Origin: Amycolatopsis pittospori
GTDB lineage: Bacteria; Actinomycetota; Actinomycetes; Mycobacteriales; Pseudonocardiaceae
NCBI RefSeq assembly: GCF_013870525.1
Contig: NZ_JACBXD010000049.1
Location: 1-58,492, forward strand
DNA: 58,492 nucleotides
Direction: 5' to 3'
The first letter of the stretch is position 1, and every line of letters begins with the position of its first letter. The notes under the pieces were generated by a model that saw only the letters and a list, made by a program, of their open reading frames with translations, made no database searches and was not told the DNA's origin. Both the position numbers and the translations under genes were made by a program. Shown here in pieces: positions 49,129 to 57,826 of the stretch.

Positions 49129-49826
49129 CCCTTCCCGTGTCGAAACCCGTCTCGATGCTGGCGGGCCACATCCTCCGCCGGAGCGGCCTCACCCCGGTGC
49201 CGTCTTCGCGTGCGAAGACGGAAGAAACGACCGACGCGGCCGCTGAAGCCGCGAAGGCCGAGGCGTGGGACCTGGTCAGCGCCGCTCAGGGCGGCGACAC
49301 GTCCGCCTTCGGCCGGCTCTACGACCGCTACGTCGACGTCGTCTACCGCTACGTCCTGTTCCGCCTCGGCGACCGGGACCTCGCGGAGGACGTCACCAGC
49401 GAGACGTTCCTTCGCGCGCTTCGCCGCATCACCTCGGTCAGCTACCAGGGACGTGACGTCGGCGCGTGGTTCGTCACCATCGCGCGCAACATCATCCTCG
49501 ACCACGTGAAGTCGAGCCGGTTCCGCCTCGAGGTGGTGACCGACGAGGTCGCGGAGCCCAACGGGGCACCGATCGGGAACGTCGGCGTGCAGGCCGTCGC
49601 GGGTCCCGAACAGCAGGCGATCAGCCGCGCCACCCGCGCCGAACTGCTGCGTTGCGTCGCCGAACTCGGCGAAGACCAGCGCGAGTGCATCGTGCTGCGG
49701 TTCATGCAGGGACTCTCGGTGGCCGAGACCGCGGCGATCATGAAGCGCAACGAAGGCGCCATCAAGGCCCTTCAGCACCGCGCGGTACGCCGTTTGGCAC
49801 AACTTCTCCCGACCGGATTGCGTTAA
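49125..49826 (+). CDS. bldN: ECF sigma factor, BldN-like
   Basis: A 233-residue group 4 sigma factor. Residues about 52-120 are region 2 (SAFGRLYDRYVDVVYRYVLFRLGDRDLAEDVTSETFLRALRRI), residues about 170-225 region 4 (QRECIVLRFMQGLSVAETAAIMKRNEGAIKALQHRAVRRL). It has a 50-residue N-terminal extension; Streptomyces BldN is also made as a longer precursor. The order rex-hem ... sigma - DUF5667 partner matches SCO3320-SCO3324. BldN drives genes for aerial growth. GGGAGG site before ATG. Confidence 0.85.
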   Translation: MTLPVSKPVSMLAGHILRRSGLTPVPSSRAKTEETTDAAAEAAKAEAWDLVSAAQGGDTSAFGRLYDRYVDVVYRYVLFRLGDRDLAEDVTSETFLRALRRITSVSYQGRDVGAWFVTIARNIILDHVKSSRFRLEVVTDEVAEPNGAPIGNVGVQAVAGPEQQAISRATRAELLRCVAELGEDQRECIVLRFMQGLSVAETAAIMKRNEGAIKALQHRAVRRLAQLLPTGLR

Positions 49827-49858
49827 AGTCCCATCTTTCGGTTGACACCGGCAGCTTC

Positions 49859-49887
49859 CGTAACCCCTGGGCGTCCCCGCTCGTTTT
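49859..49887 (+). promoter_or_regulatory. possible sigma-BldN promoter for the RsbN-like gene
   Basis: CGTAAC (49859-49864) and, 17 bases on, CGTTTT (49882-49887) resemble the sigma-BldN elements CGTAAC and CGTTGA, which are spaced by about 16. It lies 50 bp before the GTG of the DUF5667 gene. In Streptomyces rsbN is itself a BldN target. Confidence 0.45.
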
Positions 49888-49936
49888 CCCAGCCAGACCG
49901 GTGTCAGGACCGGGCTGAGCAGATGGAGACTTCGCC

Positions 49937-51016
49937 GTGGGCGTGCCGGGATGGTTCGCACGGGAGCGAGCGGACGGTGACCGCTTCGCGGACCTTGTCG
50001 ACGGCACCGCACCGCAGGACGACGAATTCGAGCTCGAACTCGCGCTCGTCGGCGGTTTACGCGACCTCGGCGCGAGCGGTGCCCCCGACGCCGAGACGCG
50101 GAAGCGGATCCGCGACGAGATCGCCGGACGTCTCGCCGAAGCCGAAGCCCCGCCGAAGCGTCGCGGGCACGCCGTCGCCAACCTCTCCGCGGCCGCCGTC
50201 GCGCTCGTCCTCGCGCTGGGCGGCATCACACTGCTGCTGTCCAAGGACGCGCTGCCGGGCGATCCCCTCTACGGCATCAAACGGGCGGGTGAATCGGCCG
50301 CACTCGGGCTCACCTTCGACGAACAGGACAAGGCGAAGAAGCACTTGGAGTTCGCCACGAGCCGCGTCGGAGAGCTCGACGAGCTGACACGGCAAGGCGC
50401 CGACACGGGGGCCTACTTCAGAGGGCTCACCGATTTCGAAACCGATCTGCGCGCCGGGGTCACGCAGCTGACCGCGCTCGTCACCGACCAGGGCGGACAG
50501 ACCCGGCTGGCCGAACTCCGCAGCTGGGCACGGCAGCAATCGGACCGGCTCGGCCTCCAGGTCGACCACGCGCCCGCCGAGGCGCGGAACAAGTTCGACG
50601 CCGCCCGCGTCCTGCTCGACAAGGTCCAGGCCCGGACGACGGATCTCGGATCGCGCCTGATCTGCTACACGATCACCACCGGCTCGTCCGACGATCTGGG
50701 CGCCGTCCCGGCGGCCGGCGAATGCGTCCGCAACCCCGACTCCCCCAACGCCGTCGTGCCCCCGGTGACGTCGCCCGTACCGTCGTCCGCGCCGACAGGA
50801 TCGCCCGCACCGACTTCGGTGCCGCCGACCACGGTCGTGGACACCGCGAACCCCACCGGACCGCTCGCGCCGCCCACCGGCGGCACGCCGCCGCCCGTCG
50901 TGGCCACGCCTCCCCAGACGAAGACGCCACCACCGCCGACGACCACGACGCCACCACCGCCGCTGATTTCCATCCCGCCGCTCATTCCGGGATTACCGCC
51001 GATCACCATCGGCTGA
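49937..51016 (+). CDS. rsbN: DUF5667 membrane protein, RsbN-like putative anti-sigma factor
   Basis: A 359-residue protein with a cytoplasmic N-terminal domain of about 75 residues (FADLVDGTAPQDDEFELELALV...), one helix (AVANLSAAAVALVLALGGITLLL, about 79-101), the DUF5667 segment (LPGDPLYGIKRAGESAALGL then KAKKHLEFATSRVGELDEL), and an 80-residue extracytoplasmic tail of Pro/Thr. The architecture and place after the sigma gene match RsbN, the BldN anti-sigma factor. Confidence 0.75.
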   Translation: MGVPGWFARERADGDRFADLVDGTAPQDDEFELELALVGGLRDLGASGAPDAETRKRIRDEIAGRLAEAEAPPKRRGHAVANLSAAAVALVLALGGITLLLSKDALPGDPLYGIKRAGESAALGLTFDEQDKAKKHLEFATSRVGELDELTRQGADTGAYFRGLTDFETDLRAGVTQLTALVTDQGGQTRLAELRSWARQQSDRLGLQVDHAPAEARNKFDAARVLLDKVQARTTDLGSRLICYTITTGSSDDLGAVPAAGECVRNPDSPNAVVPPVTSPVPSSAPTGSPAPTSVPPTTVVDTANPTGPLAPPTGGTPPPVVATPPQTKTPPPPTTTTPPPPLISIPPLIPGLPPITIG

Positions 51017-51111
51017 CACGGTGTGAATGAGGCAGGCGCCACACCCGGGACAGCTCGGTTGAGCGCTCGCTACGCTGTGCACAGGCACCTGGGATTCCGG
51101 AGGCGGTGTGC

Positions 51112-52014
51112 GTGTCAGTTTGGCGGGGCAAGGATAAGAGTCAAGAGCTCGAACGGCTGGCCGCGCTCGCGGGCGAGGCGTCGGCCGAGGCCGCGATGGC
51201 GACCGCGTCCGCCGCGGCCCTCGAGCCGCCCGCGCCGCCCGCTCCACCGGACCTGACAGCGGCCGCGTTCTTCGACGTCGACAACACCATGATGATGGGT
51301 GCGTCGATCTTCTACTTCGCCCGCGGCCTGGCCGCGCGCAAGTTCTTCACGTCCGCCGATCTGGCCGGATTCGTCTGGCAGCAGGTGAAATTCCGGCTCG
51401 GCGGCCGGGAGAACAAGGAGGACATCAAAACCCACCGCGAACGCGCACTGTCCTTTGTGGCCGGTCGCACGGTGCAGGAACTGACCGACATCAGCGAAGA
51501 GATCTACGACGAGCTGATGGCGGACAAGATCTGGTCCGGCACCCGGGCCCTCGCGCAGATGCACCTCGACGCCGGCCAGCGCGTCTGGCTCGTCACCGCG
51601 ACCCCGATCGAACTCGCGGCCATCATCTCGCGGCGTCTCGGCCTCACCGGCGCGCTGGGCACCGTCGCGGAGACCAAGGACGGCGTCTACACCGGCCGTC
51701 TCGTCGGCGACCTCCTGCACGGCCGCGCGAAAGCACACGCCGTCCGTGCGTTGGCGTCACGCGAAGGGCTGAATCTCAAGCGCTGCACGGCGTATTCGGA
51801 CTCGCAGAACGACGTACCGATGCTTTCCGTCGTCGGGACCGCGGTCGCGGTGAACCCCGACGGCGGCCTTCGCGACGTCGCACGGGCCCGCGGCTGGGAG
51901 ATCCGCGACTTCCGGACCGGACGGAAAGCCGCGAAGATCGGTGTTCCGTCGGTGCTCGGAGTCGGCGCCGTCGCCGGTGCCGTCGCCGCCGGCATGGCCT
52001 ACCGCCGCCGCTAG
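51112..52014 (+). CDS. HAD-IB family hydrolase, SerB1-like
   Basis: A 300-residue phosphatase. An Ala-rich N-terminus of about 45 residues precedes FFDVDNTMMMG (the DxDxT nucleophile motif), VTATPIELAA (motif II) and YSDSQNDVPML (motif IV). The second GTG (51112) has GGAGG at eight bases; the one at 51106 is too close. The C-terminus ends in a helix and basic residues (AGAVAAGMAYRRR). Matches Rv0505c by position. May be phosphoserine or lipid phosphatase. Confidence 0.85.
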   Translation: MSVWRGKDKSQELERLAALAGEASAEAAMATASAAALEPPAPPAPPDLTAAAFFDVDNTMMMGASIFYFARGLAARKFFTSADLAGFVWQQVKFRLGGRENKEDIKTHRERALSFVAGRTVQELTDISEEIYDELMADKIWSGTRALAQMHLDAGQRVWLVTATPIELAAIISRRLGLTGALGTVAETKDGVYTGRLVGDLLHGRAKAHAVRALASREGLNLKRCTAYSDSQNDVPMLSVVGTAVAVNPDGGLRDVARARGWEIRDFRTGRKAAKIGVPSVLGVGAVAGAVAAGMAYRRR

Positions 52015-52022
52015 CGCCTTCC

Positions 52023-52086
52023 CGCGTTTAGTCCTCTAGTTGCGGTCCTTGCGCGTGCAAGTACCGCAACTAGAGGACTAAACGCG
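52023..52086. repeat. TTTAGTCCTCT palindrome, copy 4
   Basis: CGCGTTTAGTCCTCTAGTTG and complement; the inner stem TAGTTGCGGT/ACCGCAACTA differs from the others yet stays paired. Its asymmetric centre is in the opposite orientation to copies 2 and 3. It separates two convergent genes (stops at 52014 and 52094). Confidence 0.87.
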
Positions 52087-52093
52087 AAGGAGG

Positions 52094-53194
52094 TCAGCCC
52101 TTGAAGACGCTCTTCCGCTGCGAAAGGCGTTTGTACAGCGACTGCTGGATCGACTCGCGCACCTGGTCGGTCAGCGTGAACACCAGCATCGGGTCGTCGA
52201 CGGCGTCCGCGTCGTAGGAGTCGGTCCGGATGGGCTCGCCGAACTCGATGCTCCACTTCGTCGGCAGCGGGATCGCGCCGAGCGGGCCGAGCAGCGGGAA
52301 GAACGGCGTCACCGGGAAGTACGGCAGGCCGAGCAGCCGCGCGAGCAGCTTGATGTCGCCGACCTTCGGGTAGATCTCCTCCGCGCCGATGACCGACACG
52401 GGGATGATCGGCACCCCGGTCCGCAGCGCCGCGGAAACGAAACCGCCGCGGCCGAACCGCTGCAGTTTGTACCGCGACGAGAACGGTTTCCCGATGCCCT
52501 TGAAGCCTTCCGGCCAGACACCGACGAGTTCCCCGTTGCGCAGCAGGCGTTCCGCGTCGGCGTTGCAGGCCAGCGTCTGCCCGGACTTGCGGGCGAACGA
52601 GCCGATCAGCGGCACCTGGAACACCAGGTCCGCACCGAGGCCGCGCAGGTGGCGGGCGCCGGGGACGTGGTCGTGCACGGCGACGGCGGTCATCAGCGCG
52701 TCGAGCGGCAAGGTGCCGGAGTGGTTGGACACCAACAGCGCGCCGCCGTCGGCAGGCAGGTTCTCGACGCCGAAGGTGTCGACGCGGAACCACTTCTCGT
52801 AGAGCGCGCGCAGCGGCGGCAGCAGCAGGGTTTCGGTGAGCTCGGCGTCGAAGCCGAACTCGTCCACGGTGTAGTCGCCGGTCAGCCGGTCCCGCAGGAA
52901 TCCCAACGCCGTCCGGAGCGACGAGGGGAGGGAGTCCAGGGCGTCCACAGCGGGTCGCGTCCTGGCGGGCGAGACCCGCGCCGAGCCGGGGAACTCGACG
53001 ACGGGAGCGTCCGCCCGGCGCTCCTGCTGCTTCAAATGGTCTTGAGCCTCTTCGGACTCGCGAAGATCCCGATCCGCCTGGGTGGCCGAGTCCGGCTTCT
53101 CTCTGCCGGGGCCGTGCAACGGGATGACCTGCGCTTCAGCGCCGCTCACGTCTTCCGCCTCGCCTTCATGAGAGTTCTCGTAGGGCCTGCTCAC
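52094..53194 (-). CDS. lysophospholipid acyltransferase-family protein
   Basis: A 366-residue PlsC-like acyltransferase. An unstructured charged N-terminus of about 85 residues is followed by the acyltransferase domain. The catalytic block reads VSNHSGTLPLDAL, where histidine and aspartate are seven apart and not five as in the classic HX4D motif; a variant shared with Rv0502-type proteins. LVGVWPEGFKGIGKPF is the substrate block. Coupled to the epimerase by ATGA overlap. Confidence 0.85.
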   Translation of the reverse strand: MSRPYENSHEGEAEDVSGAEAQVIPLHGPGREKPDSATQADRDLRESEEAQDHLKQQERRADAPVVEFPGSARVSPARTRPAVDALDSLPSSLRTALGFLRDRLTGDYTVDEFGFDAELTETLLLPPLRALYEKWFRVDTFGVENLPADGGALLVSNHSGTLPLDALMTAVAVHDHVPGARHLRGLGADLVFQVPLIGSFARKSGQTLACNADAERLLRNGELVGVWPEGFKGIGKPFSSRYKLQRFGRGGFVSAALRTGVPIIPVSVIGAEEIYPKVGDIKLLARLLGLPYFPVTPFFPLLGPLGAIPLPTKWSIEFGEPIRTDSYDADAVDDPMLVFTLTDQVRESIQQSLYKRLSQRKSVFKG

Positions 53195-54240
53195 CGGTGC
53201 GCCGCCTGCCCGGTCGCCGCGGCGACCAGCACCTTGCCGGCGAGGCCGGCGAGCCTGCCACCGTCCACCACGGGCCTCAGCCCGCGGCCGGTGATGTAGT
53301 CGTCGAACGCCTCACGCGTCGTCCAACGCGGTGTGTAGCCGAAGTCCTTCTTGAGCTTCGTGATGTCCACGACCCGGCCGAAGTTCAGCAGCCGGACCTG
53401 GTCGGCGGAGAAGTCGACCACGCGAGCGCCGCGCAGGACCTTCCCGACCGACGGCACGACACCACTGGGCATCGGCAGCTCGACCCGGCCGGCTCGCCGG
53501 ATCGCCTGAGACAGGGTGAGTACCCCTTCCGAGCCGACATTGAACACACCGGGCTTGTCTTCCAGCGTCGCCTGCTCGAAAACGGCCAGCGCGTCCGAAG
53601 CGTGCAGCAACTGGATCCGTGCGTCGTAGCCGAAGACGGTCGGGACCACCGGTAGCGCGAAGTAGCGCGAGAGCACGGTGTCGATCTCGGGGCTGATGAT
53701 GTTGGCGAACCGGAACAGCGTCGTCGTGATGTCGGGACGACGGCGCATGAGCCCGCGGACGTAGCCCTCCATCTCGACGGCGTCCTTGGCGTAGCCGCTG
53801 GTCGAGGTGGGGATGAGTTCGGAATCCTCGGTGAAGACCGCCTGCGAGCGCGCCCCCGCGCCGTAGACCGCGGCGGTGGACTTCACCACGAGCTTGCGCA
53901 CGAGCGGCGAACGCTGGCAGGCCGCCAGGAGCCGCATCGTGCCGATGACGTTGACCTCTTTGATCGCCGTGCGGCGAGCGGGCCCGGCCGGATGCGCGGT
54001 GCACGAGGCGTGCACCACGGTGTCGACCTTGGCCGTGCTGATCACCTTCGCGATCAGCGGGTTGCGAATGTCCGCGCGGACGTATTCAGCGCGACCCATG
54101 CGCTGCAGAACCGACTTCTGCGGAGGCGTGGTGTCGACGCCGATCACCCGCTCGAACTCCGGATTGTTGCCGAGTCTGGCGAGCAGCTTCCCGCCAAGGT
54201 CTCCCCCGACCCCGGTCACGAGCACGATGTTCGACGGCAT
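53191..54240 (-). CDS. NAD-dependent epimerase/dehydratase (SDR-e)
   Basis: A 349-residue extended short-chain dehydrogenase. VLVTGVGGDLGGKLLARL binds the dinucleotide. Where canonical enzymes have YxxxK, SGYAKDAVEMEGYVR supplies the tyrosine and lysine. Corresponds to Rv0501 (called galE2 there), with the acyltransferase following as in M. tuberculosis. Substrate unproven; probably a nucleotide sugar. Confidence 0.83.
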   Translation of the reverse strand: MPSNIVLVTGVGGDLGGKLLARLGNNPEFERVIGVDTTPPQKSVLQRMGRAEYVRADIRNPLIAKVISTAKVDTVVHASCTAHPAGPARRTAIKEVNVIGTMRLLAACQRSPLVRKLVVKSTAAVYGAGARSQAVFTEDSELIPTSTSGYAKDAVEMEGYVRGLMRRRPDITTTLFRFANIISPEIDTVLSRYFALPVVPTVFGYDARIQLLHASDALAVFEQATLEDKPGVFNVGSEGVLTLSQAIRRAGRVELPMPSGVVPSVGKVLRGARVVDFSADQVRLLNFGRVVDITKLKKDFGYTPRWTTREAFDDYITGRGLRPVVDGGRLAGLAGKVLVAAATGQAAHR

Positions 54241-54485
54241 AGGACTCCCTGCGGCTTTGGGCTGTTCTCGGTCTTGTGATCACGGGGTCCTGATGACCTT
54301 GAGCGCGGCGAAAACGATCCACCGTGTGTGCGCGTACCTGCACTCACTGGAAGCATCGCGCGGCTGCCCTTGAGATGTTACCGCTCATTAGGGGTAGTCG
54401 AGTCAGCCCTTACATGCTATTAACCCGCTGCTCGCAGAGGGGATGCACGTCTCACTCGAATGGGCGGACAATGTCCACTAAATGG

Positions 54486-54518
54486 GAGTGGCCCGCCCAG
54501 AAACTGGACGGGCCACTC
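54486..54518 (-). terminator. hairpin downstream of bS22
   Basis: GAGTGGCCCG and CGGGCCACTC form a 10-bp stem extended by CCAG/CTGG, 13 bp past the bS22 stop on the minus strand. Confidence 0.65.
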
Positions 54519-54530
54519 ACCGGCAGTGTC

Positions 54531-54632
54531 TTACTTGCCGGCCTTCCTACGCTGAACGCGCGTCCGGCGCAGCAACTTGCGGTGCTTCTTCTTCGACATG
54601 CGCTTACGGCGCTTCTTGATCACAGAGCCCAT
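54531..54632 (-). CDS. 30S ribosomal protein bS22 (AURKAIP1/COX24 domain), 33 residues
   Basis: A tiny, highly basic ribosomal protein found in actinobacterial 30S subunits near the decoding site. It begins MGSVIKKRRKRMSKKKHRK and ends RRTRVQRRKAGK, almost identical to the M. smegmatis protein as I recall it. GAGGAG lies before the ATG at 54632. Rv0500B is the counterpart, placed between galE2 and the BldC-like gene as here. Confidence 0.95.
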   Translation of the reverse strand: MGSVIKKRRKRMSKKKHRKLLRRTRVQRRKAGK

Positions 54633-54776
54633 CGTGAGCGCTCCTCTCCTAGTCGTCGGTCACGCTGCCCGGCGCAGCGTCCAACGGGTGGAGCGCACAG
54701 GCACGAGCGGTCTTCCAGGGTACTCGCGCCCCGGAAGACGCCCGTCGGCGGGCACGCCGTCCTCGCGAAACGGGCC

Positions 54777-55001
54777 TCAGCCCACGTCGAAGTAAGCGCC
54801 CTGAAGGTATTCGTGAACGGCCTTTTCGGGCACTCTGAACGACTTCCCCACGCGTACCGCGGGCAACTCGCCCGAGTGAACCAGGCGATAGACGGTCATC
54901 TTGGAGACCCGCATCAGCGTGGCCACCTCGGCGACCGTCAGGAACTGGACCTGACCTACCGTGTTCACCTTGGGTAGGTCTTCTTTCTTGTTCGGCGGCA
55001 T
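54777..55001 (-). CDS. BldC-like helix-turn-helix protein (excisionase family)
   Basis: A 74-residue DNA-binding protein with one winged helix: FLTVAEVATLMRVSKMTVYRLVHSGELPAVRVGKSFRVPEKAVHEYL. The basic lysine-rich N-terminus precedes it. Counterpart of Rv0500A, next to proC and bS22. It differs from BldC (23451) in lacking the GGHRRF turn. Regulatory targets unknown. Confidence 0.88.
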   Translation of the reverse strand: MPPNKKEDLPKVNTVGQVQFLTVAEVATLMRVSKMTVYRLVHSGELPAVRVGKSFRVPEKAVHEYLQGAYFDVG

Positions 55002-55139
55002 GTTTCACCGTGTCCTTCGACACGTGTCGCGCCACGAGGCTTCCCCACCTGTGGTATCGACACGCACGTGCTCTCCTGAGAGTAGCGGGACACGTGTGGC
55101 TAAAGCGACGCGAGTCACCGAGATGGGCCCGTCCGATTA

Positions 55140-55203
55140 CGCATTTCGTCCTCTGGATGCGGTGGTTCGACGTCGAACCACCGCATCCAGAGGACTAATT
55201 GCG
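55140..55203. repeat. TTTAGTCCTCT palindrome, copy 5 (contains the proC stop)
   Basis: CGCATTTCGTCCTCTGGATG with its complement; here the loop region is GGTTCGACGTCGAACC, a fully paired version. The proC TAG (55195-55197) lies inside the right arm, so the element is partly transcribed as the end of proC. Confidence 0.85.
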
Positions 55204-56010
55204 AGGTTCGTGAGCGGCGCCCAGTTCGGTCGACCGGTCCTTCGCCGCTTCGATGGCGGCCAGGAGCGCCGCGCGGACGCCGTGCTTCTCCAGCTCGCGG
55301 ATGGCGTTGATGGTCGTTCCGGCGGGTGAGGTGACCGCTTCACGCAGCAGCACCGGGTGCTCGTCGGACTCCGCGAGCATCTTCGCGGCGCCGACGGCCG
55401 ACTGGATGATCAGCTGCCCGGCGAGCGCACGCGGCAGGCCGAGCAGGATCCCGGCGTCGATCATGGCCTCGACCAGGTAGAAGAAGTAGGCGGGCCCGGA
55501 GCCGGACAGCGCGGTGACGGCGTCCTGCTGCGACTCCGGCACCTCGACGACCTGTCCGACGTGCGAAAGCAGGTCCTTCACCACCGCGATGTGCTCGGCG
55601 GTCGCGTGCGCACCCGCGGACACCGCGCTCATCGCCTCTCCGACGAGCATCGGGGTGTTCGGCATGACCCGCACCACGGGGACGCCCGCGGCCAGCCTGC
55701 GCTCGTACAGGGCGGTCGGCAGGCCCGCGCACAGCGAGACCACCAGCGACTTCTCCCCGAGCAGCGGCGCGAGGTCGTCCAGCACCTGGTCGATGTCCTG
55801 CGGTTTGACCGCGACGACCAGCACGTCGGCCCGGCGCGCGGCGTCGGCGACGGTGACCCCGTGCACGCCGTAGCGTTCGGTCAGCTCGTCCACGCGCGCC
55901 GGATAGCGTTCGGTGAACAGCAGGTCGTCGGGGCTGTGCCCGCCCTGCAGCAGGCCCGAGAGCAGGGCCTCCCCGATCTTTCCGGCACCCAGCACCGCGA
56001 TCACACTCAT
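55195..56010 (-). CDS. proC: pyrroline-5-carboxylate reductase
   Basis: The last step of proline synthesis, NADPH-dependent. The 271 residues start with the Rossmann motif VIAVLGAGKIGEALLSGLL and have the family signature SGSGPAYFFYLVEAMIDAG plus SPAGTTINAIRELEKHGVRAALL at the C-terminus. Its stop codon lies in a palindromic repeat. Confidence 0.95.
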   Translation of the reverse strand: MSVIAVLGAGKIGEALLSGLLQGGHSPDDLLFTERYPARVDELTERYGVHGVTVADAARRADVLVVAVKPQDIDQVLDDLAPLLGEKSLVVSLCAGLPTALYERRLAAGVPVVRVMPNTPMLVGEAMSAVSAGAHATAEHIAVVKDLLSHVGQVVEVPESQQDAVTALSGSGPAYFFYLVEAMIDAGILLGLPRALAGQLIIQSAVGAAKMLAESDEHPVLLREAVTSPAGTTINAIRELEKHGVRAALLAAIEAAKDRSTELGAAHEPRN

Positions 56011-56034
56011 GCGGCTCAGCGTGCCAAACCGCCG

Positions 56035-56865
56035 TCAGCCCCCGGGCGCCGGGGCGAGTGCCAGCTGACGGGACTGGCAGACCAGCCTGCCCTGGGAATC
56101 CACCACGACGGCGTCGGAGTCGAACCAGGCCTCGTGCACCGACTGGGCCTGCACGATCACGCGCAGCCAGCCCGGCGCCGGCCGCGTACGCAGCAATGCG
56201 GTCAGCTGGACGGTCGGCGCCCAGCCGACGCGGCCGAGGTTGTAGACCACCGGCGGGTTCACGTCGCCCGCGAGCAGGGCGAAGTACGGGTCGGGCAGAC
56301 CGTGCCGCGGCCGGACCCACAGGCGCATCTTGGGCGGGTCGCCGATCCGGCCGTGCAGGTAGCCGACGCTCGCCGGGTCCAACCGGACCTCGCAGCCCTT
56401 CGCCAGGTTGAACAGGCCCTCGGACGTCTCCCCGGTGATGGTGACCGCGCCGGGAGGCGGTTCGGCGGGCATGGCCGGGACGTCGGTCCATTCCGGGCGC
56501 CGCATCGGCAGCCGCCCGGTGGTCACCCTGGCCTCGACGCAGCTGCGGCCGCGTTGCTCCAGCAGGACCGCGACGACCGACGCGCGCCGTCCGACCTTCC
56601 GGACGTCGGTGCGCAGCAGGACCGGCCCGACCGCGGGCGGGTGCAGGAACTCCGCGCTGATCGCCAGCGGTTCGGATGGCGGTTCGCCGCGTTCGTGGAG
56701 GAGCGAGAGGGCGGTTCGCGCCATCAACGCCATCAGGAAGCCGCCGTGCGGATGCCCGCCGATGGACCACTCCGTGCGCAGGACCGCTGTGAAGGTGCCG
56801 TCACCCAGTGATCGCGTCGCGCATGCCGCGTCGAAGGAGGTGACCGTGTCGTCGGCCGCGCTCAC
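56035..56865 (-). CDS. thioesterase (hot-dog) family protein
   Basis: A 276-residue tandem hot-dog protein. SIGGHPHGGFLMALMART resembles the acyl-CoA thioesterase substrate helix; SVHEAWFDSDAVVVDSQGRLVCQSRQLAL is the C-terminal acidic motif. It corresponds by position to Rv0499. Acyl substrate unknown. It lies 24 bp before proC. Confidence 0.82.
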   Translation of the reverse strand: MSAADDTVTSFDAACATRSLGDGTFTAVLRTEWSIGGHPHGGFLMALMARTALSLLHERGEPPSEPLAISAEFLHPPAVGPVLLRTDVRKVGRRASVVAVLLEQRGRSCVEARVTTGRLPMRRPEWTDVPAMPAEPPPGAVTITGETSEGLFNLAKGCEVRLDPASVGYLHGRIGDPPKMRLWVRPRHGLPDPYFALLAGDVNPPVVYNLGRVGWAPTVQLTALLRTRPAPGWLRVIVQAQSVHEAWFDSDAVVVDSQGRLVCQSRQLALAPAPGG

Positions 56866-57006
56866 CGAGCACTGACCAGGGCCACGAGCCGATCCATCGG
56901 GGTGCGGGAGATCAACAAGCGCAGCGGGTTCACGGTCGGAACTTTACGTGTAGCAGCGCCTCGGGCGCAGGCAGGAATGAATCTCCGCACCCGGGGACGA
57001 TCTTTG

Positions 57007-57804
57007 TCACTGACCGAGGTGGAACCTTGCGAACAAGAGCGACTCGGCGAGGTCCCTCGACCGCTGTGCCGCGCTCGGCGACCGGCGGGTGTTGATCTCC
57101 AGCACGATCTGTCCGGCGAAATCGCTGTTCACGAGCTTTTCGAGGAGTTCGGCGCAGGGTTCGATGCCGCGGCCGGGGACCAGATGTTCGTCCTTCGGGA
57201 GCCCGGTGCCATCCGCCAGATGGACGTGCGTGAGCCCTTTTCCCATCCGTTCGGCCAGCGCGAGGGCGTCCATTCCGGCTGCCGCTGTATGGGACAGGTC
57301 GAGCGTGTAGTGACGAAACCCTACGTCCGTAGGGTCGATCGAAGGCCGGAAGGCCGACACGCGGGACGTCCTCGATCCGCCGGGCGGGCGAACCTTGAAC
57401 ATGTTCTCGACCGCGACCTCGATGCCGCTCTCTTCTTCGAGTTCGTCGACGAGGTCGGAGAACGCGTCGCCGTAGCGGCGCTGCCAGCGGAACGGCGGAT
57501 GCACCACGACGGTGCGCGCGCCCAGTTCCTGCGCCGCGTCCACGGACATCCGCAGGCGCACCTCGGGATCCGGCGACCACACGCGCTGGGTGATGAGCAG
57601 CGACGGCGAATGGATCGACAGCACCGGTACCCCGGTGCGGCGCGACCACCGGCGCAGCGCGGAGACGTCCTGGCTGACCGGGTCGGCCCAGATCATCACC
57701 TCGACGCCGTCGTAGCCGAGGTCGGCGGCCATCTCGAAGGCCGCGCCCGCCTTCAACGGCCAGACGGACGCGGTCGAAACGCCTACCGGAACCTGATGGA
57801 CCAT
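57007..57804 (-). CDS. sugar phosphate isomerase/epimerase-like TIM barrel
   Basis: A 265-residue xylose isomerase-like TIM barrel. GYDGVEVMIWADPVSQ, VAVENMF and LTHVHLADGTGLPKDEHLVPGRG are the typical metal-binding loops with Glu, His and Asp. Corresponds to Rv0498. Substrate unknown. Confidence 0.85.
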   Translation of the reverse strand: MVHQVPVGVSTASVWPLKAGAAFEMAADLGYDGVEVMIWADPVSQDVSALRRWSRRTGVPVLSIHSPSLLITQRVWSPDPEVRLRMSVDAAQELGARTVVVHPPFRWQRRYGDAFSDLVDELEEESGIEVAVENMFKVRPPGGSRTSRVSAFRPSIDPTDVGFRHYTLDLSHTAAAGMDALALAERMGKGLTHVHLADGTGLPKDEHLVPGRGIEPCAELLEKLVNSDFAGQIVLEINTRRSPSAAQRSRDLAESLLFARFHLGQ

Positions 57805-57826
57805 TCCGGCATTGTTCCCGAGGCCG

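Noticed and set aside
49028..49246. 72-codon plus-strand frame at the sigma start
   Set aside because: It overlaps the sigma gene in another phase and has no ribosome site; the coupled 25-codon frame is a better candidate.
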